From Craterostigma plantagineum (Eukaryota > Streptophyta > Magnoliopsida > Lamiales > Linderniaceae), in contig JAPQWV010001077.1 in the NCBI GenBank assembly GCA_027422505.1, positions 62,001-126,000 of the forward strand: a DNA stretch of 64,000 nucleotides. Direction: 5' to 3'. How positions within the stretch are numbered: position 1 is the first letter of the stretch; every line of letters begins with the position of its first letter. The notes under the pieces are model-generated. The model had not been told where the DNA came from. It ran no database searches and saw only the letters and a list, made by a program, of their open reading frames with translations. A program made the position numbers and the translations under genes. Shown here in pieces: positions 42,870 through 54,740 of the stretch.

Positions 42870-44483
42870 ATTTTTTCTTTTTCTTTTTCCTCATTTTTTC
42901 CTCCCTCACTCGCTTTTTCCTCCTCTCTACTCTCATGTTTCTTTTTTTGCTCATCTTGATCTGCTCTTTGTAAACTTGTTGCGGTGTCAATGTAACAAGC
43001 GTGTATGTCTTATTCTGGTGGACGATCTTGTATTTATTCGTCTTCCCCTTGTGTTCAGCGTCACGATCAAACTCCCAAGGACGTCCAAGCAATATATGAC
43101 CAGCACTCATCGGCACAACATCGCACAAAACCTCATCGTCGTACTTGCCGATTGAGAACTTCACTAGAGCTTGTCGATTGACCCTTATCTCACCACTATC
43201 GTTCAACCACCGTAACCGATATGGAGACGGATGTTTGATCAAGGGTAACCCAAGCTTCTCTACAAGGTATGAACTAACACAATTAGTGCAACTTCCGCCA
43301 TCAATTATCATCATGCATACCTTTTCTTGGACCTTGCATCGGGTGTGGAAGATGTTATGTCTTTGTGAGTCGTCTTCTTTTACTTGCACGTTCAACGCCC
43401 TCATGGTAACAAGAAGCTCGTCACAACTTGATTCGTGTTGTTCGCCTTCATCTTCATGTTCTTGTTCCGCATCGCTATCACACTCACTTACGTACGTACC
43501 ATCATCGAGCATGACCATGGTTTTCGTGTTCGGACATTGTGATGCGATGTGGCCCTTTCCTAAACACTTAAAACATGTCACACGAGAAGAAGTACCCTTA
43601 CTTGATTCACCTTTCGAGAAGTTCTTCGGATCGTTCTTCTTTGGTTCTGATTTCTTCTCGACTTCACCATCTCGCTTCGGGTGACTAGGGTTTTTCCACG
43701 GGGTCGGCTTAGAAGCTCGGTTGTCTTTCCTCTTTAGTTGGCGCTCTACCTTCTCAGCCATGTGTAGCATCTCCTCCATGTCAAGATAGTGCTGCAACTC
43801 GACGATGTCGGCAATCTCTCGCCTCAACCCTCGTAAGAACCGAGCCATGGTAGCTTCCGGATCTTCCTCGACATTAGCTCTTGTCATCGCCGTATCTAAC
43901 TCTTGGTAATACTCCTCGACACTCCTCGATCCTTGCACCATGCTTTGAAGCTTGTTGTACAGCTCACGATAGTAATGAGGGGGAACAAATCGCTTCCTCA
44001 AAATCGCTTTCATGTCGGCCCACGTTCTGATTGGCCGTTCGCGATTTCTTCGCCTTGTCGCCACTAGTTTGTCCCACCATGCTAATGCGTAGTTCTGGAA
44101 TTCAAGTGATGCGAGCTGAACCTTCTTCTCTTCGGAGTAATTGTGGAGTGAGAATACTTTCTCGACCTTGGCCTCCCACTCAATATAGGCTTCGGGGTCG
44201 CTTTTCCCTTGAAAACTTGGAATACTCATTTGATACCTCTTAGATCATCGTCGTTTCCTCCTCTCCGTTCTCTCCGCCTGTTATCTCGTGAGACGTCGGA
44301 CCGCTCCCCATCCTCATCTTCGTCAGAAGTATTATGTCGTCGATTGCGGTTGAAATTCGTTTCTAGCTGGTCCATCCAGTCCAACATGGTTTCCATTATG
44401 CGGTTAAATTGAGCCGCTATAGTATCCGCCAATGCTCGTTGAAATAAATTTGGGACTTCTTGGAGATTTTCGTCGTCGGCCAT
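42844..44483 (-). pseudogene. Gypsy-2 gag and protease
   Basis: The ATG at 44483 gives MADDENLQEVPNLF. The frame breaks by one missing base near 44232 and resumes as SIPSFQGKSDPEAYIEWEAK. The gag core (FVPPHYYRELYNKLQSMVQG) is followed by a complete knuckle CFKCLGKGHIASQC near 43560 and the protease region MMIIDGGSCTNCVSSYLVEK near 43310. Here DGG stands where DSG/DTG is usual. A Lys-rich A-run end ([14 protein letters not shown]) stops at 42844, and the pol frame overlaps it by 26 bases in another frame. The A-run is a likely slip site by mutation. Apart from the frame break at 44232, gag is well preserved. Confidence 0.88.
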
Positions 44484-44809
44484 GGTATTTCTCCGTTGGT
44501 TGAAGGCTTATGTGAAAGGTAGGATCACTCACACTCTTTTTTTTTTCTTCCTTATCCGTGAAACCCCCGAGACTCGTTCTAACCTCGCAAAAACGTAGAC
44601 GAAATACCCACTCAACTTGACAACTAATATTACGAAGGACACCAACCGAGGCGTAAGAAGACTCAAGAATAAAAACCCTCTCTCCTTTTTTTTTTTCGAG
44701 CTTTCCTTTTTTTTTGCACACTTTTTTTTTCGATTCTTTTTTTTTTTTGTTTTTTTTTTTTTTTTTTTTGGATAAACAACCCTCAAGGCAACTAGCTCTG
44801 ATACCAAAC
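44484..44809 (-). promoter_or_regulatory. Gypsy-2 leader with long T-runs and primer-binding site
   Basis: The primer site TGGTATCAGAGC lies on the minus strand at 44806-44795, three bases from the LTR. The leader is dominated by A-runs (T-runs on the plus strand, 44685-44770). No gene. Confidence 0.85.
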
Positions 44810-45756
44810 TAATGTGAACCTCGATTGGGAGCACGACGAGTTTCACCTAGAAAAAGACCGTGCCTTGAATGGCGAAGGATGCAACTATATGTTTCTAACT
44901 AATCCTCAAGCGAACCCAACAACAATAGGTATATTAAACCTATCACCTTTGGATCACACACGAAGAAGTGTCCCGGATACCCCACCTCGTATGACCTAAC
45001 GAACCCAACAACAATAGGTATATTAAACCTATCACCTTTGAAATCACGAAGGCTATATGGAAATGGTTTTGGCGCCACAACTAAGTGGAACGAGTTTAGT
45101 TGATAAGCCGGAAAGTATTTGCACGTAAATTGCAGAGACTCGAACTAGCACTCGGAGAGCTAGGAAAAGGAAAACCTTACAAGTTCAAAAATGATAACTC
45201 TCTCCCTTAAAATTCGTCCATACATAGCTTATTAATAGAAGGAACTAGGCTAAAAGCATTAAATAAACTACTTGACTAAAAATGAAGACTTAATGCAATG
45301 TATGACTTCAAGGTGACTTTTGATGACTTTTTATGACTTCAAGATGAACTTTGAATGACTCTTTGGCTTCTTTCATGCATGCCACGAATTTGCCATCCCA
45401 ACTTGACTTGGACCACTTTCATTGAACTTGAGATGGGACTTGAAAGGTCATGGACGAGTTTGACTTTTCTTGACTTTCATTGGACCTTCTTTTCAGCTCC
45501 TTCTTGGGTCGATTGGTTGGGCCTTGTTTCTTCCAAAAGGTTGATAGATTTGGGCCTGTATTTATGAGAATTAGCCTCATTATCTTGGGCTTCCATAAAG
45601 AGTTTGCTCAAGGCCTCATTCATCTTCTTCTTCCTTAATCTAGTCAACGGGCCGGCCATTCCTTCGAGCGCGTTCGGTGGACTAATGTTTCGGAGGGTTT
45701 CTCTTTGTCTCATGTTGTCTTTCGAGCTTGCGCCCTGGATTGTATCATCCGTATCA
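44810..45756 (-). repeat. 5' LTR of Gypsy-2
   Basis: It matches 39137-40082 over its whole length with about a dozen differences, including a 3-base insertion near 44836 and TAATG for TGATG at the inner edge. Confidence 0.92.
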
Positions 45757-45761
45757 AGGAA
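45757..45761. repeat. Gypsy-2 target-site duplication, right
   Basis: AGGAA, as at 39132-39136. Confidence 0.82.
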
Positions 45762-46527
45762 GAAGGACAAGCGGCTAGGAAAATTCCACAACGGAGGTAG
45801 CACACGGTTTATTTTAGAGACGTTCTCTCAGTCTCTAATGATGGCGCTCGTTCTCAGGAAAAAGGATATTAAATTCGGGTTTGCTCCAAGAGAATATTTT
45901 GATGCGTTCTGAAAATTGCGAATATTTTTTTTCGATCTCCATGGGCTGATGGATATCGTTGTGTTGTTCGGTGTGTTAGAACGGGGAAGATCAAAATGGT
46001 TGGTGGAGCGGTACGCATTTGGGTGGTGTGACGTTGTCTCAAAGTTGCGTAGAATTTAATATTCTTGAGCCAGTCAGATTTCAGGGCTATGGGGTTTCAT
46101 AGCAGGGGGAGTCTGGGAAAAATCAAACATGGCGGAATGGTCCTACCAAAGGGAGAAGAGTGCAAAGGTTTGTATTGTCTGGACGTGAGTATGGTATATA
46201 ATACTCAGACTTCGATGGATTCACGAAAATCGCGCGCGTGGTATAAAGGTAGACGATGGTGAGAAGGGAAATCCTGCTGGAGAAAGGGTTGCATCGAAGT
46301 CCCTCTTCAGGAATCGACGGGTCGAGTCGGTTCAACATAGCTGCACATAAGATTGGCCGCTGAATGAATCAAGTGGGGTAGGATCAGAATTCTTGATTCG
46401 GATTATGTGTAGGTGCTACAAGGAAGGCCAATGGACGTTCGTGGTATTTACGAACGGGTTACTCTCATTCTCGGGTTCGCTGGAGTGCTCTCTAAAGAAG
46501 ACGCAGAGGTTGAAAAGGGGGGAGAAT
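45762..46527 (+). pseudogene. Remaining internal region of the Tork derivative
   Basis: This is mostly unreadable former coding sequence. The frame at 46065-46262 (AMGFHSRGSLGKIKHGGMV, GLYCLDVSMVYNTQTS) resembles the region between protease and pre-integrase finger of Tnt1-like elements. RT and later domains are missing. The end TTGAAAAGGGGGGAGAAT is the polypurine tract next to the LTR at 46528. Confidence 0.45.
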
Positions 46528-47056
46528 TGTTGACTTTTCAACTCCTAAACACATGCGAAGGTTAAGGAGTTCAATTTGATATTTTCTTCAAGTGACGCAT
46601 GCAATGATGATTCTTGCCTGTAGAGCTGCCTATATAAAGGGGCGTAGAGATCACTTGTAAGGTACCCCAAATCCAAGAGAGAAAGAGAGCGAGGGTGAGA
46701 GAGAATGAGAGGGAAAAAGAAAGAAAAAAAGGAAAATCTTGTCCGGGCGGATAAGGGTGAGAGCGGGTTTAGTTTTACTGGGATAGTTGGGAGTAGGTAC
46801 AAAAACATTACCCGGGTGGGTAAGGGTCTCAGGTTTTGGGTGTAAACACGAGCGTTATTTTGTACGGTGTAATATTCTCAAATATAGTAAAACTATTGTC
46901 TCTCCGTGGATGTAGGCGGTATTGGCCGAACCACGTAAAAATCTCGGTGTTCTCTCGGTGTCATTTCGGCTTTAATTTATATCCCGATAAATTGTCGCGG
47001 GGTCCAAATACAACTACCGCTGGCCCGGAATTAAATATTACCGCTCAACCCCAACA
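46528..47056 (+). repeat. 3' LTR of the Tork derivative
   Basis: 529 bp, TGTTGACTTTTC to CCCCAACA, followed by the ACACA duplication at 47057-47061. It has no insertion, so it shows the empty LINE-4 site. Confidence 0.92.
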
Positions 47057-47061
47057 ACACA

Positions 47062-47146
47062 CACACCCAAAAGAGCGGAAGCGGCCTTGCAAGTAAGTGT
47101 TAAGCTTATGTGAATTTCTATGTTGCATACTTTATAGGGATAAAAG
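47062..47146 (+). other. Gypsy-1 leader remainder before gag
   Basis: It resembles the leader of Gypsy-4 (minus strand 60772-60890) around AGCGGAAGCGGCCTTGCAAG, showing that the two elements are related. Confidence 0.6.
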
Positions 47147-48200
47147 ATGGTAAGGACGAGAGGTGAGACGAGCGGTGGAGATTACCAGAACAGGGGAAAC
47201 ACGGCCCCTCCCGACGGTCGAGATGCGACAGTCTTCCAATTGACAGAACTAGTCCGCCAGCAGTCGGCGCAGATCCAACAACTAATTCAGTAGAATGCTG
47301 CAACCACCGGGCCGACTCAGGCAGAATGGACTGAGCTGGTGGGAGAACGATTCCGAATGTTAAACCCACCGACCTTCGAATACACAGCCGATTCGACAGC
47401 GACGGAGGATTGGTTGAGGGCCTTAGAGAGCATGTTTGTTTACAGTAGGGTCCCGGAGATGGAGAAGGCCCTTTGTGCTGCGTTCCTATTGCGAGGGATC
47501 GCAGGACAGGTGGGACACCATTATGGTGATAGAGAATCCCGCTACAATGAGTTGGGATAGGTTCAAGGAGTTATTCAGGAGCAAGTACCTCACCGCCCCG
47601 ATCCGAGCGCAGCGCCTGAGCGAATTCATCAACCTCAAGTAGGGGACTATGACCGTGGCAGAGTACATAAGGAAGTTTGAGCAGCTGTCCTAGTTCGCAG
47701 CACACATGGTCAGTACGGAAGCTTTGAAAATCGAGCGCTTCCTAGAAGGATTGAAGCCCGAGCTCTACAGGGATGTGAGCATGGCGGGAATTCAGGGAGC
47801 TAATTACGCTCAGATAGCAGAGAGGACCATGGTAGCAGAACAGGCGGAAGCCAGAATTGTGAAGGCACAAGAAGCCAAGCGCAAATTTGTGCAAATGCAA
47901 GGAACGCAATGGAGCGGAGGAAATCAGAAGCGGCAGTTTGTGCCCAACGGTGGCAAGAAGAAATTCCTGAACAAGCCTCCTCAACAACCTCAATGGATGA
48001 TGAATCGACCCCCAAACCCAAACCCAAACCAGAATCAGGGGGCAGTACAATTCCCTAACTGCCAGAGGTGCGGAAGGAAGCACTTCGGTAATTGCAACAT
48101 GCCAGCCAATGCATGCTTCAGATGTGGGAAGTTAGGCCACTTCGCGAACCAGTGTCCGGAAATTGCTTCAGGAAGTCAGGTCGGAAACCAAGTAAGACCC
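47147..48200 (+). pseudogene. Gypsy-1 gag with two zinc knuckles
   Basis: Capsid and nucleocapsid protein. The ATG at 47147 gives MVRTRGETSGG. A TAG at 47291-47293, a slip near 47510, and TAG codons at 47640-47642 and 47691-47693 break it. Recognisable blocks are MSWDRFKELFRSKYLTAPIRAQ, GTMTVAEYIRKFEQLS and IERFLEGLKPELYRDVSMAG. The last third is open and carries a partial knuckle CQRCGRKHFGNC and a full one CFRCGKLGHFANQC near 48115-48160. Gypsy-4 gag shares the same blocks. Confidence 0.88.
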
Positions 48201-51200
48201 CGATGGTGCAAGCACGAGTGTACACCATCACGTTCGAGGAAGCGGAGAACAATCCGTCGGTGGTGACAGGTATCCTCCTAATCCACCAAACTCCCACGTG
48301 CATCCTAGTAGATTCCGGGGCAACTCACTCATTTGCATCCGAGAAGTACGTGACAAGACTTGTGGTAACGCCTGAAGGGGTTGAATGTGAATATAGCGTA
48401 GCAATCCCAAACGGGGCTCCAACTAGGATTAACCAAATACTAAGAAATTGCCCAGTAGTAGTAGATGGGAAAGACATACCTGTAGACCTAATACTCATCC
48501 CGATGAATGACTACGAAGTGATCCTCGGGATGGACTGGTTGTCAAAATATGAAGCTGTGATAGATTGTAATCGAAGGGTAATCACGTTCAGTATAGAAGG
48601 GGAAGAACTTTTTTTTAGGGAACGGGCAGAAGAGGAAGGGTTCCTAGGATTTCAGCGATGAGGGCCCAACGATTGATCAAAGACGGGTGCGAGCCATATC
48701 TGGCGTTTGCACTAAAGGCTAAAGAAAATATTCTACGAAACCTGAAGAACGCGTAATCAAAGAATTCCCTGACAGATTCCCAGACGAATTGTCGGGATTA
48801 CCCCCAGATAGGGAAATCGAGTTCAAAATTGACCTGGTGCCGGGAGCAGCCCCGGTATCCAAAACCCCGTACCGGTTAGCACCGACCGAACTAAAGGAGC
48901 TGAAGGAACAAATAGACGAGTTTCTACAGAAAGGGTTTATTCAGACCAGTTTCTCTCCCTGGGGTGCGCCAGTTCTATTTGTACGAAAGAAAGATGGCTC
49001 AATGAGACTGTGCATAAACTATCGGGAACTGAAATCGACGGTTAAGAACAAGTACCCTCTACCCAGAATACACGACCTATTTGATCAATTACAAGGTGCC
49101 ACAGTGTTTTCCAAGATCGACTTGCGGTCGGGCTACCATCAGCTGAGGATTCGCAAGGAGGATGTACCTAAGACGGCATTCAGTACGAGATATGGGCACT
49201 TTGAATTCTTTGTCATGCCCTTCGGACTGACCAACACGCCGGCGGCTTTTATGGATCTAATGAACAGTGTTCGAATCCTACCTGGATAAGTTCGTGATTG
49301 TGTTCATAGATGACATCCTCATCTACTCGAGGACGAAGGAGGAACACGAACAACACCTACGGGTAGTGCTTGGGGTATTGCGGGACAAGCAATTGTACGC
49401 CAAATTCAAGAAGTGCGAGTTGGCTGGATCGAGTTTCCTTTTTGGGACACATCATCTCTGAGCAGGAATCTCAGGGGATCCAATCAAAATTGAGGCAATA
49501 AATGACTGGCCACAGCCAACCAACGTAACGGGAGTACGGACCTTCCTAGGCTTAGCGGGCTATTATAGGAAATTTATAAAGGATTTCTCGAAGCTCGCGA
49601 CGACGTTGACGAGATTGACAAAGAAAAACACCCCTTTCCAATGGAGTGAGGAGTGTGAATGGAGTTTCCAGGAACTGAAGAAGCGGCTAACTACAGCCCC
49701 AGTGTTGATGATACCTACGGGAACAGGAGCGTTCTCGGTGTATAGCGACGCCTCGAAAAACGGATTAGGATGCGTACTGATACAGGACGGTTTCGTGGTG
49801 GCTTATGCCTTACGGCAACTGAAAGAGTACGAAAAAAATTACCCTACGCATGACCTCGACTTAGCAGCCGTGGTCTTTGCCCTAAAAATTTGGAGGCACT
49901 ATCTGTACGGGGAACGTTGCGAGATATACACAGACCCCAAAAGCCTGAAGTATTTCTTCACCCAAAAGGAGCTAATTATGAGACAAAGGCGGTGGCTAGA
50001 ATTGGTGAAGGACTACGATTGTGTGATCAACTACCACCCAGGGAAGGCGAACGTGGTAGCGGATGCTTTAAGTCGGAAAGCAGTAAGCTTGGAACTCCAT
50101 CAACTCGAAGTGGAGATCGTACCGTTCGGCGAAGTCGAGGTGAAATTAGCAGCCATGACCCTACGACCAACGCTATTGGAGCAGATCAAAAAGGCGCAGG
50201 AAAATGACGAGTTTACCTGAAAACCAAAGGAGCTCAGACCGAACAGTCGACAACAGGCTTCACATTTCGGGACGACGGAAGCCTGTACTACAAGAGCAGG
50301 TTATATGTACCGGACGATGCGGATCTTAGACGAGCCATAATGGCTGAAGCACATACCACGCCATACTCTGTACACCCTGGAGCTACGAAGTTATACAGGG
50401 ATTTACGAGCTAACTACTGGTGGCCGGGAATGAAGAATGACGTAGCAACGTTTGTGAGTCAATGCCTCACTTGTCAACAAATTAAGGTAGAGCACCAACG
50501 GCCACCAGGAACGTTGCAGCCCTTACCTATCCCGGAGTGGAAATGGAGTAATGTAACTATGGATTTTGTAGTCGGATTGCCGAGGAATGCGAAAGGGCAT
50601 GACGCAATATGGGTGATCGTTGACCGACTTACAAATCTGCTCATTTTCTGCCGATCAGTACGACGTTCACCATGGAGCGATACGCGGAACTGTACATCCA
50701 AGAGATAGTGAGACTCCATGGAGTACCGTTGTTAATAGTGTCAGACCACGACTCAAGATTTCTATCTGAATTCTGGACAAGTTTACAAAAGGCGATGGGG
50801 ACAAAATTGCTGTATAGCACGGCCTATCATCCGCAGACGGACGGCCAATCCAAGAGGACGATCCAAACGCAGGAGGATATGCTACGAGCCTGTGTGCTTG
50901 ATTTGAAAGGCAACTGGAGCAAGTACCTTCCACTCCTGGAATTCTCGTACAACAATAGCTACCAAGCTACAATTGGAATGGCTCCTATCGAAGCCTTATA
51001 TGGGCATAAGTGCAGATCCCCAGTGCATTGGGATGAAGTCGGTGAAAGAGCTATGCTAGGCCCAGACATGGTACGAGAAATGACGGAAATTATCGCGACG
51101 ATACGGGAAAGGATGCAGACAGCACAGAGCAGACAGCACAGAGCAGACAAAAGTGTTATGCGGATCGGAGACGCAGACCGCTAGAATTCGAAATTGATGA

Positions 51201-51624
51201 TTGGGTTTTCGTGAGAGTATCGCCGATGAAGGGCGTCAAGAGGTTCGGGAAGAAGGGAAAACTAAGCCCGAGATACATCGGTCCATTCAAGATAACAAAG
51301 GTAGTTGGTGAGGTAGCTTACCAACTGGAACTACCGGCATCGCTGTCGCAAGTACACGACGTGTTCCATGTATCGACTTTGCGAAAGTACATCGCTGACC
51401 CAAGCCACGTACTGGCAAACGAGTCTTTGCACCAACACTTGAAACCGGATCTGAGCTATGAGGAAATCCCCATGGAAATCTTGGTGCACGAAACGAAGAG
51501 GCTTAGGAATAAAGAAATCCCCCTAGTGAAAGTTCTATGGTGGAATCAGTCGATCGAGGAAGCCACTTGGGAACGCGAGGATGAGATGAGGGATCGCTAT
51601 CCTGAATTGTTCCGAACGGGCTGA
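48140..51624 (+). pseudogene. Gypsy-1 pol: protease, RT, RNase H, integrase, chromodomain-like end
   Basis: The protease (CILVDSGATHSFAS near 48305) is open to 48661. RT runs 48789-49289, with [20 protein letters not shown]; a slip near 49270 precedes the catalytic FIDD at 49303-49314. RNase H at 49606-50220 has [13 protein letters not shown] and VVADALSRK. The integrase finger (HPGATKLYRDLRANYWWPGM, CLTCQQIK) and MDFVVGLP come before a slip near 50640. IVSDHDSRFLSEFW keeps the second Asp, but QTDGQSKRTIQ has Lys where the catalytic Glu belongs. The frame at 51211-51624 has [19 protein letters not shown] and a chromodomain-like end ([21 protein letters not shown]). At least six breaks; inactive. 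Confidence 0.92.
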
Positions 51625-51645
51625 TTTCGGGGGCGAAATCCTCCT

Positions 51646-51661
51646 TAAGAGGGAGGGAGGA
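51646..51661 (+). other. Polypurine tract of Gypsy-1
   Basis: AAGAGGGAGGGAGGA directly precedes the LTR start TGTAGCACC. Confidence 0.88.
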
Positions 51662-54600
51662 TGTAGCACCCGGGGCCCCGTAACTTTTTAGGGCCAATAA
51701 ATTACGTTTATGGTCTGAATGATTTCACGTTAATTGCATATATGTTACATGTCTACGTGACTTTACGAATTTTGTACTCGTGAATGTTATGTGAATTATG
51801 TGCTTGTGATGACCCCTAATTTAGAAAAATGGGGATTTCCGAAAATATGAAGAAGAGAAAGACTTAGTGATAGTTAAATGAATGGTGGGGTATGAAAATT
51901 TTATGTGGGACTAGAACCCCATTTGGACCAAGGAAGTGTCAAGTGGGCTAAACATGAATTAGGCCCAATGCAAGCAAAGTAAGGTAGGAGACAACATTCC
52001 CTAATTCAAGGGGAACCCACGCCAACCCCATGTCTTACCCATCATATCTAAAGAAAATATCTAACTAAGCCATCACAATACCCTAATCACACCTAAGAAA
52101 CTAACGAAATTAAAAAGAGAGAAGGAGCAAGGGGACGAGAAGTGTTCGAACTAAGGATACTCCAACTAGCTTAGAATTTTGAAATTGTAAGTGAAGCCTC
52201 TTCCTCAAGTCTTGTACATTTGTAATTTAGAGTTTGCTAGATGTATTTAATTTCATCAAATAGCGAAGCTTAAGGAGAATAAGTGCAAGGAGGACACGAA
52301 AACCTTAGGCGTAGAGCATAAATTAGTATTAAGGCCTTTTACTTGTGCAAATTAGGACTTGGCAGTTTAAGGTGTAAGTTAGGATCGATGATATTAACCT
52401 TAAGGGAGAGACCAACGATTTTGAGGGGAGAAGAAAAGAGAATTAGGAGTTTCGACTAGAATAATATTTCTAAGCCAGTTTCGATGGGATGAACAATTGT
52501 GCTTCGATCGAAAGTAGGGAAACTCTTAGGGTTTCGAGCGAATGTGCTTAGTAAAGGAACTTTCGATCAAACTTAAATTAAGGAAGTGGATTCGATCGAA
52601 ACTAAGAATTAGAAGATCCGTGAGTTTCGATCGAAACTCACCCCAATGTGTTAGGACCGGTCGAAACTCATTTCCACATCAAAATCAATCGATCGAAAGT
52701 GGACAATTAAATTAAGGTTTCGGGCGACACTTGAATACATTGAATTGAGCTTCGACCAAATCAAATTTAAATAGTAAATTAATCAAGTCATGAGTTTCGA
52801 TCGAAACTCATTTAATTGCATGGGTATCGATCGAAACCCATACCGAACCCATGAAATCGCTCGGCGAAACTCGTCTCTTCACTATGCATGGTATCGACGA
52901 AACCTGATGACGTCATGCCGACGTCAGAGCACGGCGAAACTCCCTCCTTACTACGTTCAATCGTCCGAAACTAACCTAGGATAACTATCAAATTAAATTA
53001 GGATCGATATAAATGAGTTTCGATCGAAAGTAGCCTAGTAAATAGAACTTTCGATCGAAAGAGGCTGTGGAAGAGGGTTTCGGGCGAATCCAATTTAGTA
53101 ATTGACCACTTTCGCCGAGATATACTAGCTAGAATAATTTAATTCTAGCACAACTTAGGATTAGAAATTAGATGACTTAGAAAATGTAGCAAGGTAAATC
53201 GAGCAAAGAGAAATTTCGACCGAAACTAGACCCTAATTAGTAAACTTTCGTGGAGACATATAAGTCAGAATAATTTAATTCCAACTTAACTTAGTATGCA
53301 GACCAAATAACTTAGGATGATTCAACGAGACAAATCGAATGGCCTAGAGTTTAGAAAATTAGCATAAGTCTAATTAGCTGGTGCGACGAATATTAATTAT
53401 TGCGACAAGTTAGCTAAGGAAAGCAAGGTACTAATACTCTAACCCTTTTATTTAAAGGGTCGTAAGTTAGGAGGTTATGGGGAAGTACGTTAATTAAAGC
53501 TTGGACGACAGGTAAGTAGAAATCCAACTACGACACACGACTTGCTTGCGTATGCCTAAATTGCGTGATTACGTGCCTATGTGATTTATGACTTCATGAA
53601 TTGTTGATGTAGCTTCATGTGGTAAATCTAAGTTATGTTTGCTCGCATATGCATAGTCATGTGCACGCACGAACTCATGAGGGAGGGTCGTGGGACTGAG
53701 TGCGCATAATATTATGTCGCTTGTACACGACGAGGACCCGCCGATATAGGCCGGTGTATCGACTCACAGTTGAGTCACGGGTGACTTCTATGGCATCATT
53801 TACGACGTACGACGTCGGTTATTATGATGAGGCAGGAGGAGCGACCCAGGAAAGAGCGCCCTAACTATGCTAGCGTAGGCTAACTAGCGTAGGCAACTCC
53901 CCTATTTGCGGAGGGAGCGACCTGGAAGGAGCGACCTAGGGGGAATCCTAGCGTGGGCTACCAACGTAGGCTACCGTATGGCAGAGGGGACGACCTGGGA
54001 GGGTGTGACCTAGGGAAACCTAGCGTATGCTACCTAACGTGGGTCGCTGCCACAGTCATATTAAGGACATTGAGCTCTTAATGGTGCATAGTAAGTGCGC
54101 CGAGGGCCCTGAGTGATACTAGTATGAGTACTAGTCTGATCTCGCTTTGCAATAAATAATAAATCAAAGGCAGATGAAGGAGTACTCTGACTGTGCCAAC
54201 ATCTCGAACTATGCCGGGCAGGCGGGGTGCATCAGCGCTGAATGCCCTTGCAGAATATTAGTTGCATCGGCGCAGATTGCCTTTGCGTAGTAATGTCATG
54301 CATCGGCGTGGATTGCCTTTGCAGGGATGGGACACGTGCATACATGCATGATTTCTGCTTACTGAGCCTCGGTGGCTCATTCCTTATGTTGTGTGTTGTA
54401 GGCACCGGCGACCACGGTAGGTGAGCGCGTTTGAAAGCAAGGCCGACCTTTTGAAGCTTCCCGCTGCTTTTGGAGTGGACGTGTGTGTATGGATGACAAC
54501 TACGAGGCCGGTCGCATAGGAGCTTTTTGCTGTGCCGACACCTTCGCCTTGTAGTTAGATCATGTCTTGAACTTGGTGTTCGGCATGTATTCTTTTGACT

Positions 54601-54735
54601 TGTATAGAACGTTGTTCCATTATATAAATGGAAAATGAAAAATTTCATACGCGTTTTCAGTGCACTTTAACATTTACAACTCCTATGCACGTAGGAATCC
54701 GCTAGAATAGGAAATTAGGGAGTCGGGGCGCGACA
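51662..54735 (+). repeat. 3' LTR of Gypsy-1 (3.07 kb)
   Basis: TGTAGCACCCGGGG to GGGCGCGACA. It carries at least eight exact CGATCGAAA cores between 52500 and 53060 and the 20-bp palindrome at 52621-52640 and 52791-52810. It also has the GGAGCGACC repeats near 53840-54030 and about 105 bp (54127-54230) missing from the 5' LTR. No gene is supported in it. Confidence 0.93.
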
Positions 54736-54740
54736 ACGAG
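54736..54740. repeat. Target-site duplication of Gypsy-1, right
   Basis: ACGAG, as at 30191-30195. Confidence 0.85.

Larger units (their letters stand above)
39137..45756 (-). mobile_element. Gypsy-2: Ty3/Gypsy element whose pol runs into its LTR
   Basis: A 6.6-kb minus-strand element has 946/947-bp LTRs with about a dozen visible differences, AGGAA duplications, a tRNA-iMet primer site (44795-44806), gag-protease and RT-RNase H-integrase. It inserted into the Tork derivative. The pol reading frame extends about 280 bp into the 3' LTR. That layout is described for CRM-type chromoviruses, but the lineage is my inference. The close LTRs make it one of the younger insertions here, yet the ORFs carry several breaks. 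Confidence 0.9.
36495..47056 (+). mobile_element. Tork-like Copia deletion derivative (non-autonomous), with nested inserts
   Basis: LTRs at 36495-38328 (with LINE-4) and 46528-47056 start TGTTGACTTTTCAACTCC and end CTCAACCCCAACA. A tRNA-iMet primer site follows the first and an AAAAGGGGGGAGAA tract precedes the second. The own internal region is only about 1.6 kb (38329-39136 and 45762-46527), with gag and protease-region remnants and no RT, RNase H or integrase. It inserted into the Gypsy-1 leader between primer site and gag. Confidence 0.88.
30196..54735 (+). mobile_element. Gypsy-1: Ty3/Gypsy chromovirus, Tekay-like, with nested insertions
   Basis: A 24.5-kb interval has matching LTRs (30196-36445 and 51662-54735), ACGAG duplications at both ends, a tRNA-iMet primer site (36449-36460), gag-pol (47147-51624) and a polypurine tract (51646-51661). 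Removing LINE-3 and the Tork derivative with its inserts leaves an element of roughly 11 kb. The C-terminal chromodomain-like segment and the integrase style ([12 protein letters not shown]) suggest the Tekay/Del lineage. Coding regions are pseudogenes. Confidence 0.92.

Noticed and set aside
42784..43684. Antisense frames (123 and 179 codons) over Gypsy-2 gag
   Set aside because: They mirror the gag/protease frame, and their Ser/Phe-rich content comes from the Lys/Glu-rich sense strand.
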